DNA from: JADJYF01 sp965278995
GTDB taxonomy: Bacteria > Pseudomonadota > Gammaproteobacteria > Ga0077536
DNA: 64,000 nucleotides
Assembly: GCA_965278995.1 (NCBI GenBank)
Contig: OZ257136.1
Coordinates: 5,456,001-5,520,000 of the forward strand
Direction of reading: 5' to 3'
The notes under the pieces were generated by a model, which was not told the DNA's origin, did not search any database, and saw nothing but the letters and a program-made list of their open reading frames with translations. Each line of letters opens with the position of its first letter. Within the stretch, counting starts at the first letter, position 1. A program made the position numbers and the translations under genes. This document shows positions 8,320 through 16,216 of the stretch, piece by piece.

Positions 8320-8595
8320 ATGCCAACTCCCCTGTATTTTACGGTCGAGCAATTGACGGCCCTCAATGGTGCGAAAACGAGAGCGGAAACCGCAACGCGA
8401 TTCCGACCAGGAGAAGTTGGTGCTTATGCCGAATTCTATGGTCTGGTGCGAGATCTCGGCGGGATCGATGAACCGAAGGACCTGAGGATGATGTTCCATA
8501 CAAGTAAATCGTGTGACCCATTGTCGATCGGTGGCGCGTACGCGGCAGAGAACAAATTTTTTAAAGTTCTAAGACGTGTTGAACAAGGACAGTAG
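8320..8595 (+). pseudogene. partial paralogue carrying the FHTSKSC tail
   Basis: A 91-residue frame, 6 bases after the lipoprotein gene. Its second half, EPKDLRMMFHTSKSCDPLS followed by ENKFFKVLRRVEQGQ, matches the tail of the 6807 protein, but the two transmembrane helices and middle domain are missing and the first 43 residues differ. It is probably a fusion of an unrelated start with the tail of a deleted paralogue. It could still be translated. Confidence 0.5.
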
Positions 8596-8597
8596 CC

Positions 8598-8687
8598 ATG
8601 AATCCAGAAACTAAGAAGCTATTTCAGTCCGTTTGGTTCGCTGACGCTGCGTATTCTGACTTTGCGAACTTGTATTACGCCCAATAA
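8598..8687 (+). pseudogene. cargo gene reduced to 29 codons (copy 3)
   Basis: It codes MNPETKKLFQSVWFADAA then YSDFANLYYAQ and TAA. The start matches the ORF at 7415. The ADAAYSDF stretch resembles the opening helix of lipase or RTX-type type I secretion cargo. Nothing of the expected long protein follows. It lies two bases after the FHTSKSC ORF, the same order as at 7415. Confidence 0.5.
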
Positions 8688-8766
8688 TTTCCTCGATACT
8701 GCGCTCGACTGATTCCAGAGCGAGTATAGCGAGCGCGCTAATCGCCGAACGTTAGATCCTAATTCG

Positions 8767-8786
8767 GTGTGCCAGAAAGTGTGCTA
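8767..8786 (+). repeat. 20-bp motif, right-end copy (possible integrase arm site)
   Basis: GTGTGCCAGAAAGTGTGCTA differs at two bases from the copy at 1722-1741. An inverted partial copy (TAGCACACT) follows at about 8833. It lies about 107 bases inside att copy 2. Presence at both inner ends supports 1609-8937 as one element. Confidence 0.45.
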
Positions 8787-8892
8787 CTGCGGTGCACTAC
8801 CTCGGTTCATTTTGCTGTAATTGACGCTCATTAGCACACTGGCAGGTGCCGCAAGTCGTTGATACATAAGCGCGCTTTAAGGCCCGCCCGAC

Positions 8893-8937
8893 CTTCGAAC
8901 CAGGTGGTCGGGAGTTCGAGTCTCTCTGGGCGCGCCA
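8893..8937 (+). repeat. att site copy 2: 3' part of the same tRNA gene
   Basis: All 45 bases match copy 1 (from CTTCGAACC to GGGCGCGCCA). Again no tRNA 5' half precedes it. It is both the right end of the 1609-8937 element and the left end of the next one, whose integrase fragment ends 16 bases away. Confidence 0.85.
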
Positions 8938-8952
8938 ACTAGCTGATAGATT

Positions 8953-9414
8953 TCAAGCGGTTACCGGGCCTCCGGTCGCCGCTTTTTGTTTCAGCACAAT
9001 CAGCGCCGGAGTTTTGCCGGGCTTATCCGCACAAACACGCTCTGCTGCCTCCAACAGCTCCGCCAATTCGGGTGCCGAGTAGTGCGAGGTGATGTCGCCG
9101 TTGCGGTGACCGAGTAACACCTTCCTTGTCTCCAATGGCACGCCGGCGGCGCGCAGTCGTCGACCGAAGGTGTGCTTCAAATCATGCACACGGACTTGCT
9201 TCAGATCGACCGTTACCCGGATCCGCTTCCAGGCACTGTTGTTCATCTTGGTGACCGGGTGGCCACGATACGAGAACACATGGGTAGGGTGGAGCGCTCG
9301 CATGCTTTCCACGACCGACTTGGCTATCTTGATCACGTCATTTTCTGGAACGCCGCTGTTCTCGCCCGCAAACTGCACGAATTCGGCGATTACTTTAATC
9401 GCTGGCGTGCCCAT
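8953..9414 (-). pseudogene. tyrosine recombinase, C-terminal fragment
   Basis: A 153-residue frame holding only the second half of the catalytic domain: VRVHDLKHTFGRRLRAAG (His, with Lys in place of the usual second Arg), VLLGHRNGDITSHYS (His and Tyr nucleophile). The arm-binding and core-binding domains and the first catalytic Arg are missing, so it should be inactive. Its tail, ALIVLKQKAATGGPVTA, recurs as ALLVLKQKAASGGPVSA next to att copy 3, showing that the second and third elements used related integrases, unlike the first. Confidence 0.8.
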
Positions 9415-9598
9415 TGACCCCTCAATGGAGGCACGTCAATCGAAGAGGCTGGAGCGCCCATACCTACCGGAGATAGTCTCGCTTACCTATCTGGCGATAA
9501 CTCTGTCGCGGCCTATTGCAGACTCCGACCGCTGCGCAAACAACTACTCGCACTCAACAGGAGCTGTGCCGTGAGCACGGCGTTTCTGAAGCGACGTA

Positions 9599-9895
9599 TT
9601 AGGCCGCCCTCGGCCGTACCTGCTTTTCGAGCTGCGAACCTAGCGTCTGCTGTGCTGCTTCAAGATCGTATGCTGCCTGCAGCGCCATCCAGAAGTCAGG
9701 AGTGCTCCCAAAATAACGCGCCAGGCGCAGCGCGGTATCTGCGGTAATGGCGCGCTTCCCTAGCACGATTTCATTGATGCGGCGCGGTGGTACGCCCAGC
9801 GCCCGTGCAAGTCCATTCTGGCTCAATTTTAGAGGCGTCAAGAATTCCTCAACGAGGATTTCGCCCGGGTGAATATTGGGGAGGGTTTTGGCCAT
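9599..9895 (-). CDS. higA: HigA-type antitoxin (XRE helix-turn-helix)
   Basis: A 98-residue antitoxin with the family opening HPGEILVEEFLTPLKLSQ, an XRE helix-turn-helix (LARALGVPPRRINEIVLGKR) and the TPDFWMALQAAYDLE segment typical of HigA. It should bind HigB and the operator. It lies 8 bases downstream of the toxin gene, the toxin-first order of higBA. Carried between att copies 2 and 3, where it could stabilise the element. Confidence 0.93.
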   Translation of the reverse strand: MAKTLPNIHPGEILVEEFLTPLKLSQNGLARALGVPPRRINEIVLGKRAITADTALRLARYFGSTPDFWMALQAAYDLEAAQQTLGSQLEKQVRPRAA

Positions 9896-9903
9896 AACTG
9901 GTC

Positions 9904-10185
9904 TCAGTGGTAGTCCACTATCTCGACGTCATGCGCTCCATCAGTCTTCCAGACAAAGCAGATGCGCCATTGATCGTTTATGCGAATGCTGTACTGTCCT
10001 TTACGGTCTTTCTTCAGTGCTTCCAGATGGTTCCCTGGAGGACTCTTCAAGTCCTGAACGTTCTGCGCCGCCGCCAGCATGCGAAGCTTTCGGCGAGCCG
10101 TCCGTTGAATGTCGGCGGGCAGCGTGCGGGATACGCGTCCCTCCCAGATAGCTTGTGTCGCGTCGTCCTTGAATGACTGAATCAC
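9904..10185 (-). CDS. higB: HigB-type toxin (RelE/ParE superfamily)
   Basis: A 93-residue ribosome-dependent mRNA interferase of the RelE/ParE fold. It begins MIQSFKDDATQAIWEGR and ends with the diagnostic YSIRINDQWRICFVWK and HDVEIVDYH. Family knowledge gives cleavage of translated mRNA in the A site. Length and motifs are normal, so it is probably functional. First gene of higBA, with a palindromic operator just upstream. Confidence 0.93.
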   Translation of the reverse strand: MIQSFKDDATQAIWEGRVSRTLPADIQRTARRKLRMLAAAQNVQDLKSPPGNHLEALKKDRKGQYSIRINDQWRICFVWKTDGAHDVEIVDYH

Positions 10186-10193
10186 GCATCTAA

Positions 10194-10214
10194 CTATAAC
10201 GGACCTCGTTATAG
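10194..10214. promoter_or_regulatory. higBA operator palindrome
   Basis: A perfect inverted repeat, CTATAACG and CGTTATAG, separated by five bases, ending 9 bases before the higB start codon. Position and AT-rich symmetry fit binding of HigA, giving autoregulation. Binding is inferred. Confidence 0.75.
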
Positions 10215-10371
10215 CGCATCAAGCGCAGCACTGTCAGTTGGCGATTACCCAAAAGTCGTGCCGAAGTTCTGCCGAGGTCAGTGCTGAAAAGTGCTGCTCG
10301 GTCGTGCAAATTGCAACGGGCGCGTCCCCGAGTTTGTAAACAAATCAATTAGTTGGTTTTCCAGTTTCGAA

Positions 10372-10414
10372 CTTCGAACCAGGTGGTCGGGAGTTCGTGT
10401 CTCTCTGGGCTCCA
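10372..10414 (+). repeat. att site copy 3, decayed
   Basis: Matches the other copies from CTTCGAACC through CTCTCTGGGC, with one T-loop substitution (TTCGTGT for TTCGAGT) and a two-base loss near the end (GGGCTCCA for GGGCGCGCCA). It is the right end of the higBA segment. The decay suggests it is an old junction. Confidence 0.75.
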
Positions 10415-10428
10415 ACTACTTTATATAT

Positions 10429-10614
10429 TCAAGCGGATACCGGGCCTCCGCTTGCCGCTTTTTGTTTCAGCACAAGCAGTGCCTGAGTTTTGCCGGACTT
10501 ATCCGGACAAACCCGCTCTGCTACCTCGCTACGAAGAAATATATCTGCACGCATGCGACATGGTCGGCGACGCCCATGACGAAGAGCCCGAGCTTCCGAC
10601 AGGCGGCTTAGCAC
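10429..10614 (-). pseudogene. third integrase remnant
   Basis: Only the last residues are recognisable: ERVCPDKSGKTQALLVLKQK then AASGGPVSA, parallel to the tail of the 8953-9414 fragment. The rest of the frame has no recombinase motifs. Its place, 14 bases from att copy 3, repeats the att-int arrangement a third time. Confidence 0.6.
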
Positions 10615-10637
10615 TTGAAGTGTACGAGATCACACCG

Positions 10638-11345
10638 TTAAGACGTGGCGGGCTTGCGTTGCCCCCAATCGAGCTGGTGCTCGGCGTACCATGCGATTTC
10701 TTCACTGCTGGGCGTGCGGCCGAGGGCAGCGTTGCGATGGGGAAAGCGGCCGAAGCGTCTGATCACCTCACGATGAGTTTCACCGGCCGCGAGACAGTCG
10801 CGCGCGAAACGGTCGAAGCCTGTACCGGCCGCAGCGATGTGCTGATGGCAGAAAGTAATGTAGCGATCCTGTGCGTCGAGATTTTCGGCATGCTCGAAGG
10901 GTAGATAGAAGAACACCCGTTCGACCAAACGCAGCTCACGATCGTGTCCAAGCGCAACGCCCTGATCGGCGAGCGCCAGAGCGCGCGCATCACCGGCAAA
11001 GGCCTGCGCGAAGCCCCGGTGAATGTGGCGCGGGACCTGGTCGAGCAGCACGATCAGCGCGAGCCGACCCGTCGCGCACTCGGCCCAATGGTCGAGCGCT
11101 CCGCTCAGTGCGGCCGCCGCGACGTCGCCAAGTTGCGTGGCCACCGCAGCGTCGAACCTTGCATCGCTATCGAACCACACGGGTACGCGCGCCTGCGCCC
11201 TTGTCGCGTCGTCGCATACACCAGCGAACCAGAAGTCGAGAACGTCTTCGCCTGTCGGCCCGTCGTTGTGTGTCTCGTCGACGATGTGCTGGCCGATCGT
11301 GACCGAGGCAGAGTGCGCCGCGAAGGTTGCATTGCGAAGCTTCAT
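10638..11345 (-). CDS. DUF924 family protein
   Basis: A 235-residue protein of the DUF924 family, an alpha-helical TPR-like fold of unknown biochemical role. Family signatures are visible: VLDFWFAG, VPVWFDSDARFDA, LALIVLLDQVPRHIHRG, and FFYLPFEHAENLDAQDRY. A good AAGGAGAGG site precedes the ATG. It is the first chromosomal-type gene after the att array and lies on the opposite strand to most cargo. Complete in length. Confidence 0.88.
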   Translation of the reverse strand: MKLRNATFAAHSASVTIGQHIVDETHNDGPTGEDVLDFWFAGVCDDATRAQARVPVWFDSDARFDAAVATQLGDVAAAALSGALDHWAECATGRLALIVLLDQVPRHIHRGFAQAFAGDARALALADQGVALGHDRELRLVERVFFYLPFEHAENLDAQDRYITFCHQHIAAAGTGFDRFARDCLAAGETHREVIRRFGRFPHRNAALGRTPSSEEIAWYAEHQLDWGQRKPATS

Positions 11346-11445
11346 AGCGAGCGTCCTCTCCTTGGTTTCGTTCGATTATGGCGCCAGGGTGGGATTAGGT
11401 GCCAGCGTGGCGTGTATTTGTCGACGGGCCACCGGCTGTGACCGC

Positions 11446-13404
11446 TCAGATCATGCGCCGTACGATGACGGCGGTCACATCGTCGTCCTGTGGCGTGCCG
11501 GCCGCGAACGTCAGCACTTTCGCATAGATATCGCCAATCAGATTCTCGATGGGCAGGTCTGCGGCGGCCAGGATCGCGTCGCGTAGGCGATCCAGGTTGA
11601 AGCGCTGCTTGTCCGCGCGCGGCCATTCGAAGAAGCCGTCGGTGATGAAGACGAGTAGATCCCCTGGCTCGAAGTTCAGCACGATTGCCGGACCATAGCT
11701 CACCGCCGGCATGATCCCCAGGGGCAGATCGTTGGCACGGTATTCGGTCAGTTTCCGCCGGCTGGTGACGTAATGGAATATCGGCGCGTGTCCGGCCGAG
11801 ATGACTTCGATCCGTTCGTGTCGAGGGTCGAGAAGCGCCGCGGCCAGGGTGACAAATCGACCGTGTGCGAGGTCCGCCACCAGTAGTTCGTTCAGTTGAT
11901 CCATCGTACGCGCGAAGTCCTGCCCGCCGGCAAAGCTGGCGCGGACATAGGCACGGCACACGGCCGTCATCAGCGCAGGCCCGATGCCATGGCCGCTCAC
12001 ATCGGCCAAGGTCACCAAGGTCCGGCCATCGGCCAGGCTTTGCCAATCGTAGTAATCGCCGCCGGTCTTGTCGGCGGGTTGGCTCCAGCCCGCCAACTCG
12101 TAGCGGGCGAGCTCTGGCCTGCCAATCGGGAGCAGGCCGCGCTGGATCTCTCGCGCGATGTCCAAATCGTGTTCGATGCGGTGTCGGGCGCTCTGTTCGT
12201 CGGCCAGCCGCTGCACTTGAACACGCAACTCAGAGGTCATCCGATTGAAGCTCGCGGCCAGTTGCCTGATCTCGTCGGTGCGACTTGCTGCGTCGATCCG
12301 GACGCCGAGATTGCCTTGGCCGACCGCCAGCACCTTGTCTTTCAGTTCGACGATGGGCGCCGCAATTCGACCCGACACCACGACCAGGCACGTAACTATC
12401 AGCACCAGGGTGACGCCCAGGGCGACCGCGTTCCAGATCGTACGACGGCGGACGTCGGCGAGCACCCGCGTTTCGGGAATACGCGCGGCAAAGACCCACT
12501 TCGCCGAGCGGATCGGCGCGAAGAACACCCACTGTCGGACGGACGAATCCCAACCCTGGATCGATCCGACACCCGGTGTTCCTTCAAGCATGCGCCGGGC
12601 CAGGCTCGCCAATGCCGGCTGCCTGGTCTCGGCGGCGACGTCGAAAATCGTTTTGGCCATGATGCGGGAACGATTCGGGTCGTAGACGAATTGGCCGTCC
12701 TGCGTGAGGATGACGAAGTCGAGACGCGGATCGAAGCCGCCGCCCACGGTCTCGCGCAGTTTTGGCAGATCGATGTCGACCGTGGTGACGCCGCCGAATC
12801 CTCGCTCGAGAAAAAAGGGCGCCGAAAAAGTGGCCATCAGAATGTTGCCGGCGCCTTTGTCGAAGTAGGGGTCGCTCCAAACGCCGTGTCCGAGCGCCTT
12901 TGGCCGCGAGAACCAGGTGTAATTCGGATCGCGGTACCAGTCGTATACGCTGTTATCGATGTTCACACGGTGCACTCCATCCCCGCTGCGGTGAACATAT
13001 GGTGAGAACAGCACGTCCACGGGCTTGATCGTGCCGGGTTCGAATGCCATGGCCGCACCATAGACCGAGGACGACTGGAGGACGTTGCGTTCGAGTTGCT
13101 CGTAGATCTTGTCGTCGCTTAATTCGCCGATCGTTTCCATGAAGCGCGCGGTCGTTTCGGCGATTTGCGCGGCCTCGCGCAGGCGTCCATCGAATTGTGC
13201 GGCGTAGCTCGCTGCCAGTTGCGCCATGTCGCGCTGCAGTGCCTGTTCCGATTCGCGATAGGCGTAATACGTGGTCAGGCCGAGGATCATCACGTATATC
13301 AAAAAGGTCGGTGCGGCAATGAATAGAAACATCTGCCGACGCAACGCAATCGGCCTGGCGGCAGCAGCTTCGCGCATGGTGCCGGCGTCGGTGGTGGTAT
13401 ACAT
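11446..13404 (-). CDS. membrane sensor PP2C/SpoIIE phosphatase (Cache-HAMP-PP2C)
   Basis: A 652-residue sensor with an N-terminal transmembrane helix (about 25-47), a periplasmic double-Cache-like sensor (about 50-320, with WFSRPKALGHGVWSDPYFDK and GGVTTVDIDLPKL), a second helix (about 328-350), HAMP (AAPIVELKDKVLAVGQGNL) and a SpoIIE/PP2C domain (about 420-650). Metal-binding acidic residues appear in GGDYYDW, DVSGHGIG, DGFFEWP and QDDDVTAV. Such proteins dephosphorylate an anti-sigma antagonist in partner-switching pathways, but no STAS or kinase partner is adjacent. I chose the ATG at 13404 because AGAGG lies before it. The 75 residues of open frame upstream have no features. Confidence 0.9.
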   Translation of the reverse strand: MYTTTDAGTMREAAAARPIALRRQMFLFIAAPTFLIYVMILGLTTYYAYRESEQALQRDMAQLAASYAAQFDGRLREAAQIAETTARFMETIGELSDDKIYEQLERNVLQSSSVYGAAMAFEPGTIKPVDVLFSPYVHRSGDGVHRVNIDNSVYDWYRDPNYTWFSRPKALGHGVWSDPYFDKGAGNILMATFSAPFFLERGFGGVTTVDIDLPKLRETVGGGFDPRLDFVILTQDGQFVYDPNRSRIMAKTIFDVAAETRQPALASLARRMLEGTPGVGSIQGWDSSVRQWVFFAPIRSAKWVFAARIPETRVLADVRRRTIWNAVALGVTLVLIVTCLVVVSGRIAAPIVELKDKVLAVGQGNLGVRIDAASRTDEIRQLAASFNRMTSELRVQVQRLADEQSARHRIEHDLDIAREIQRGLLPIGRPELARYELAGWSQPADKTGGDYYDWQSLADGRTLVTLADVSGHGIGPALMTAVCRAYVRASFAGGQDFARTMDQLNELLVADLAHGRFVTLAAALLDPRHERIEVISAGHAPIFHYVTSRRKLTEYRANDLPLGIMPAVSYGPAIVLNFEPGDLLVFITDGFFEWPRADKQRFNLDRLRDAILAAADLPIENLIGDIYAKVLTFAAGTPQDDDVTAVIVRRMI

Positions 13405-13748
13405 CCGTTCAACTACCTCTTTCCGCGCGTGCTTGCCGATCGGCAAGCACGACGAGTCCGCGCGCCATCGGTATCGTCCGACAGGCCTGAACTCGCGAAT
13501 CATGCGGGCGATGACAATGCGTCGTGATTGCCGAGTATAGGATGGACAGGGGAAGGTTTCGAATGTCAACGCCGAGGAGCGCGCCTTGCTCGCTCTCGCG
13601 ATTGAGGACGGCGTCGCTACGCAATTCAATTACGAAATGGTGAATACACCATCTTCAACGGTCAGATCCTGTTCAAACACGGCGTGGATTGCGGCGTGCG
13701 CGCGGGACGAGTGCTGCATCCGGCCAATGCGTAAGCCGGACTTGAACA
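13405..13748. other. upstream region of the PP2C phosphatase gene
   Basis: No gene supported. Holds the leader of the phosphatase gene with the 24-bp palindrome described separately. The rest shows nothing I recognise. Confidence 0.4.
13428..13451. promoter_or_regulatory. perfect 24-bp palindrome before the phosphatase gene
   Basis: The half-site CGTGCTTGCCGA is followed at once by its exact reverse complement, with no spacer. It lies 24 bases upstream of the start codon. It may be an operator for a dimeric regulator, or in RNA a strong hairpin near the ribosome site. No regulator is identified. Confidence 0.55.
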
Positions 13749-14087
13749 TTAGCGTCTCGGGATGTCTGGACGAGACGAGTCGAAGACTATCGGCACATCG
13801 AGAACGGCATGGAACCAGACCCGGTAGCGGTTGATACGCCCATCGACGAGATCGAAGAAGCTGAACGCCGTCCCTGTGATTTCCTGGCCGTTCGGACGAC
13901 GGCCGAGCCAAGGCCCCTCGTGGGTCCCTGTAAACAGGTGTTGCCTTCTCCAAACCAGCCGTCGTCCCTGCTCCTGCCGCGCGTTGGCTTTTCGCGCCTG
14001 CAATTGGCGGGTTGGGGTTAGTGCGGAGGAAAACCACAGAAGTGCCGCTGCATGGATGTAAGAAGACCACGACTTGAACTTGCTCAT
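13749..14087 (-). pseudogene. SnoaL-like polyketide cyclase fragment
   Basis: A 112-residue frame whose second half, FTGTHEGPWLGRRPNGQEI, then AFSFFDLVDGRINRYRVWF, fits the C-terminal half of SnoaL-like cyclases and ester cyclases (TGTHxGPxxGxxPTG, FxxxDGxIxxxR). The N-terminal half of the fold is absent and the first 45 residues are unrelated, so it is most likely a truncated gene. Catalytic residues cannot be judged. Confidence 0.5.
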
Positions 14088-14125
14088 TGGCGTACGATCT
14101 GGCGGAGCAACTATATATCTAGTTA

Positions 14126-15181
14126 TCAGCTTCTAAGCGCCTTTTGCATACACTCTACAGTTTTGCTGTTCCCGCTCAGATCGCCCGCGATGCATTCGAG
14201 TGCGGGCCCTACTTTTGTTGCAATTCCCGTACTTGTATCTGACCATTCCCTATACAAAGAATACAACTTCTCGTTTGCGCCAGTGTACCCGGGAAGCGCA
14301 ATCGAATCCGCGTGGATACGGACTTGTTCCAGCAACGGCACCACAGCTTTCAGATCCCGTTCTGCTTCTACAATTTTTCCCTTGGCCAGTTCGAATTCGG
14401 CAGCGACTAAATAGGAAAGGCCGCTCGCCATTAAGCTAGGAATGAGTCCATTAGATGTATATATCCCATTCGCGAAAATCCCGTCTCTTTTGCATTCGGT
14501 GATTGTAGAGGGGATTGCGCCATGCTCAAGTAGGCGTTTCGCTATGTCTATGTGTCCATATATCAAACCATAGTGCAGCGCAGTCCAGCCACCCGCCGGG
14601 CACAGCTTATCGCCAGTCGTGAACAAGTTGGGGCTGGCACCTCCTTTCAGAAGAAGGTCAAGTATTTGTGCTTTGCCGCCAGCTGCCGCGAGCATCAATG
14701 CTGTTACACCGTGTTGTGTGAACTCGGTGCGAGATAACGAGTATTCCGTGCCGAAGGGCGGCATAAGACTGTCGCTCCAGCCTCGTGCAGTGTTCAGGTC
14801 CGCACGTTTTGCAATCAACATTTCTGCGATTGCGTCTTTCTGCTGCTGGTACTCAGCAATCTCAATGTTGCTGCTATAGTTAACCAAAGCGTAGTGAAGT
14901 GGCGTTGCGTTCCAGTCGTCACGCGCGTCAAGGTTTGCCCCATTGCGTATGAGAAGTTCCGCAGCGGAGTGCCACCCTTCCTTGGCAGCAAGATGCAACG
15001 GCGTTTGACCAAACGCGATTACACGGTTTACATCATTCCCTTTATCTTCATAATACTGCTTTACTGCTTTGTCCCCGCCTAAATACGCTAGTCCCATTCT
15101 AGTGCTGCATGCAGAGAGCGAAAATATTAGAACCGTGCTTAGGCATATTTTCATAGCTCGACGAGCATTTTGAGGCGCCAT
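14126..15181 (-). CDS. ankyrin-repeat lipoprotein
   Basis: A 351-residue protein with a lipoprotein signal (MKICLSTVLIFSLSAC, lipobox at LSAC, residues 10-25) and four ankyrin repeats at about 55-85, 90-130, 157-187 and 197-230 (GQTPLHLAAKEGWHSAAELL, NATPLHYALVNYSS, VTALMLAAAGGKAQILDLLL, WTALHYGLIYGHIDIAKRLL). A helical C-terminal half follows. It is probably a periplasmic lipoprotein binding a protein partner. The ATG at 15181 has AAGGAG six bases upstream. The downstream ATG at 15154 would also give a full signal. Just upstream lies a dead IS630 copy. Confidence 0.85.
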   Translation of the reverse strand: MAPQNARRAMKICLSTVLIFSLSACSTRMGLAYLGGDKAVKQYYEDKGNDVNRVIAFGQTPLHLAAKEGWHSAAELLIRNGANLDARDDWNATPLHYALVNYSSNIEIAEYQQQKDAIAEMLIAKRADLNTARGWSDSLMPPFGTEYSLSRTEFTQHGVTALMLAAAGGKAQILDLLLKGGASPNLFTTGDKLCPAGGWTALHYGLIYGHIDIAKRLLEHGAIPSTITECKRDGIFANGIYTSNGLIPSLMASGLSYLVAAEFELAKGKIVEAERDLKAVVPLLEQVRIHADSIALPGYTGANEKLYSLYREWSDTSTGIATKVGPALECIAGDLSGNSKTVECMQKALRS

Positions 15182-15212
15182 TTTCGTCTCCTTTTTCGTA
15201 TATCTGCGGCGC

Positions 15213-16036
15213 TAAATAACTGAGCAGAAATACTGACCAGGTAGGGAACTCGGGTGGTCTTTGGCGATCGTATCGGTTGCTAAGACAGACCCACCACCAA
15301 AGAGTGCTCTACCCGATGAACAACAGTGTAACGAAGATCAGCAGACCGGTCAGGCGGCGGCTGACCCAGTTAGTGCAGAGCAGCCGTGTCCGCTACTATG
15401 CGCGACGTGCTCAAGCCATCCTGGGGTTGTGGGAAACGGGCGGCAATATCAGTGAAACGGCGCAACGTTGCCACGCCAGCCGCAATTCGGTGCGGCTGTG
15501 GAAAGGGCATTATGTCGTTGTCACGCCTATGCATTGTCTGGCGACGGGCTCGGCCCAAATTGTGTATTGCAGACCCGCGGAAAAGTACGCGGATGCAGGC
15601 GATCCGTCGCGTCCTGAGCCGTGCCAGTGCGGCCGAGGAAGTCTTCTACGTGGAAGAAGCGGACATCGATTTGAACCTACGAATCGGGCCGGCCTGGATG
15701 CCGCGCGGCGAACAAATGACGGTGCCGACGCCGGGCAAGAACAAGTAGCACTATATCGCTGGTGCGCTGAATGCGTGCACTGACGCGGTGGTTTGGTTAG
15801 ACCATCTCGCGAAGACTTCTGAGTTGTTCCTGCGGCTACTGGAAGTCTTGTTGCGGACCTACCGTCGAGCGCGGCGGCTACATCATCCATTAAAGCCGAG
15901 TAACCCGGGCTTGGCTGGCGCGTCATCTGAAATTCCAACTCGTGCACCAGCCGGTCTATCATCCATGGGTCAACGATACTGTTTGCGCGCCAATCTGTCC
16001 TCGCTTTCCGACTCGCCTGGTCACGATTGCCTAAGC
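15213..16036 (+). pseudogene. decayed IS630-family element
   Basis: Left end, CTAAATAAC then GAGCAGAAATACTGACCA, matches that of the intact element at 46955. The transposase frame opens MNNSVTKISRPVRRRL but is interrupted. A deletion removes the part between WKGHY and LSRLCIVW with a frame change, a stop follows PTPGKNK, and a second deletion removes the LILDNY region with the second catalytic Asp. The first DDE residue is also changed (YVEEAD for YVDEAD). The right end is poorly preserved (CTGGTCACGATTGCC). It cannot be active. Confidence 0.88.
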
Positions 16037-16216
16037 CCGACAGGCTGCTAGGCTCAGGTTGTTAAGTGATATATTTCACGCGGTTGCCATCGTGCAATCT
16101 GTGCGGTGCTATGATGATTCGAAACGCGTTGATCGCCGTAGCAATCGTCGCAGTCGTGTTGCTACCGGCCATGCAAACCCCACAACTCCGTCTTCACTTC
16201 AGCCGAGAACCGCTAC

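Noticed and set aside
9170..9574. Plus-strand ORF opposite the integrase fragment
   Set aside because: Antisense of a recognised recombinase region.
11342..12046. 234-residue minus-strand ORF
   Set aside because: Out-of-frame shadow of the PP2C phosphatase; rich in Arg, no domain.
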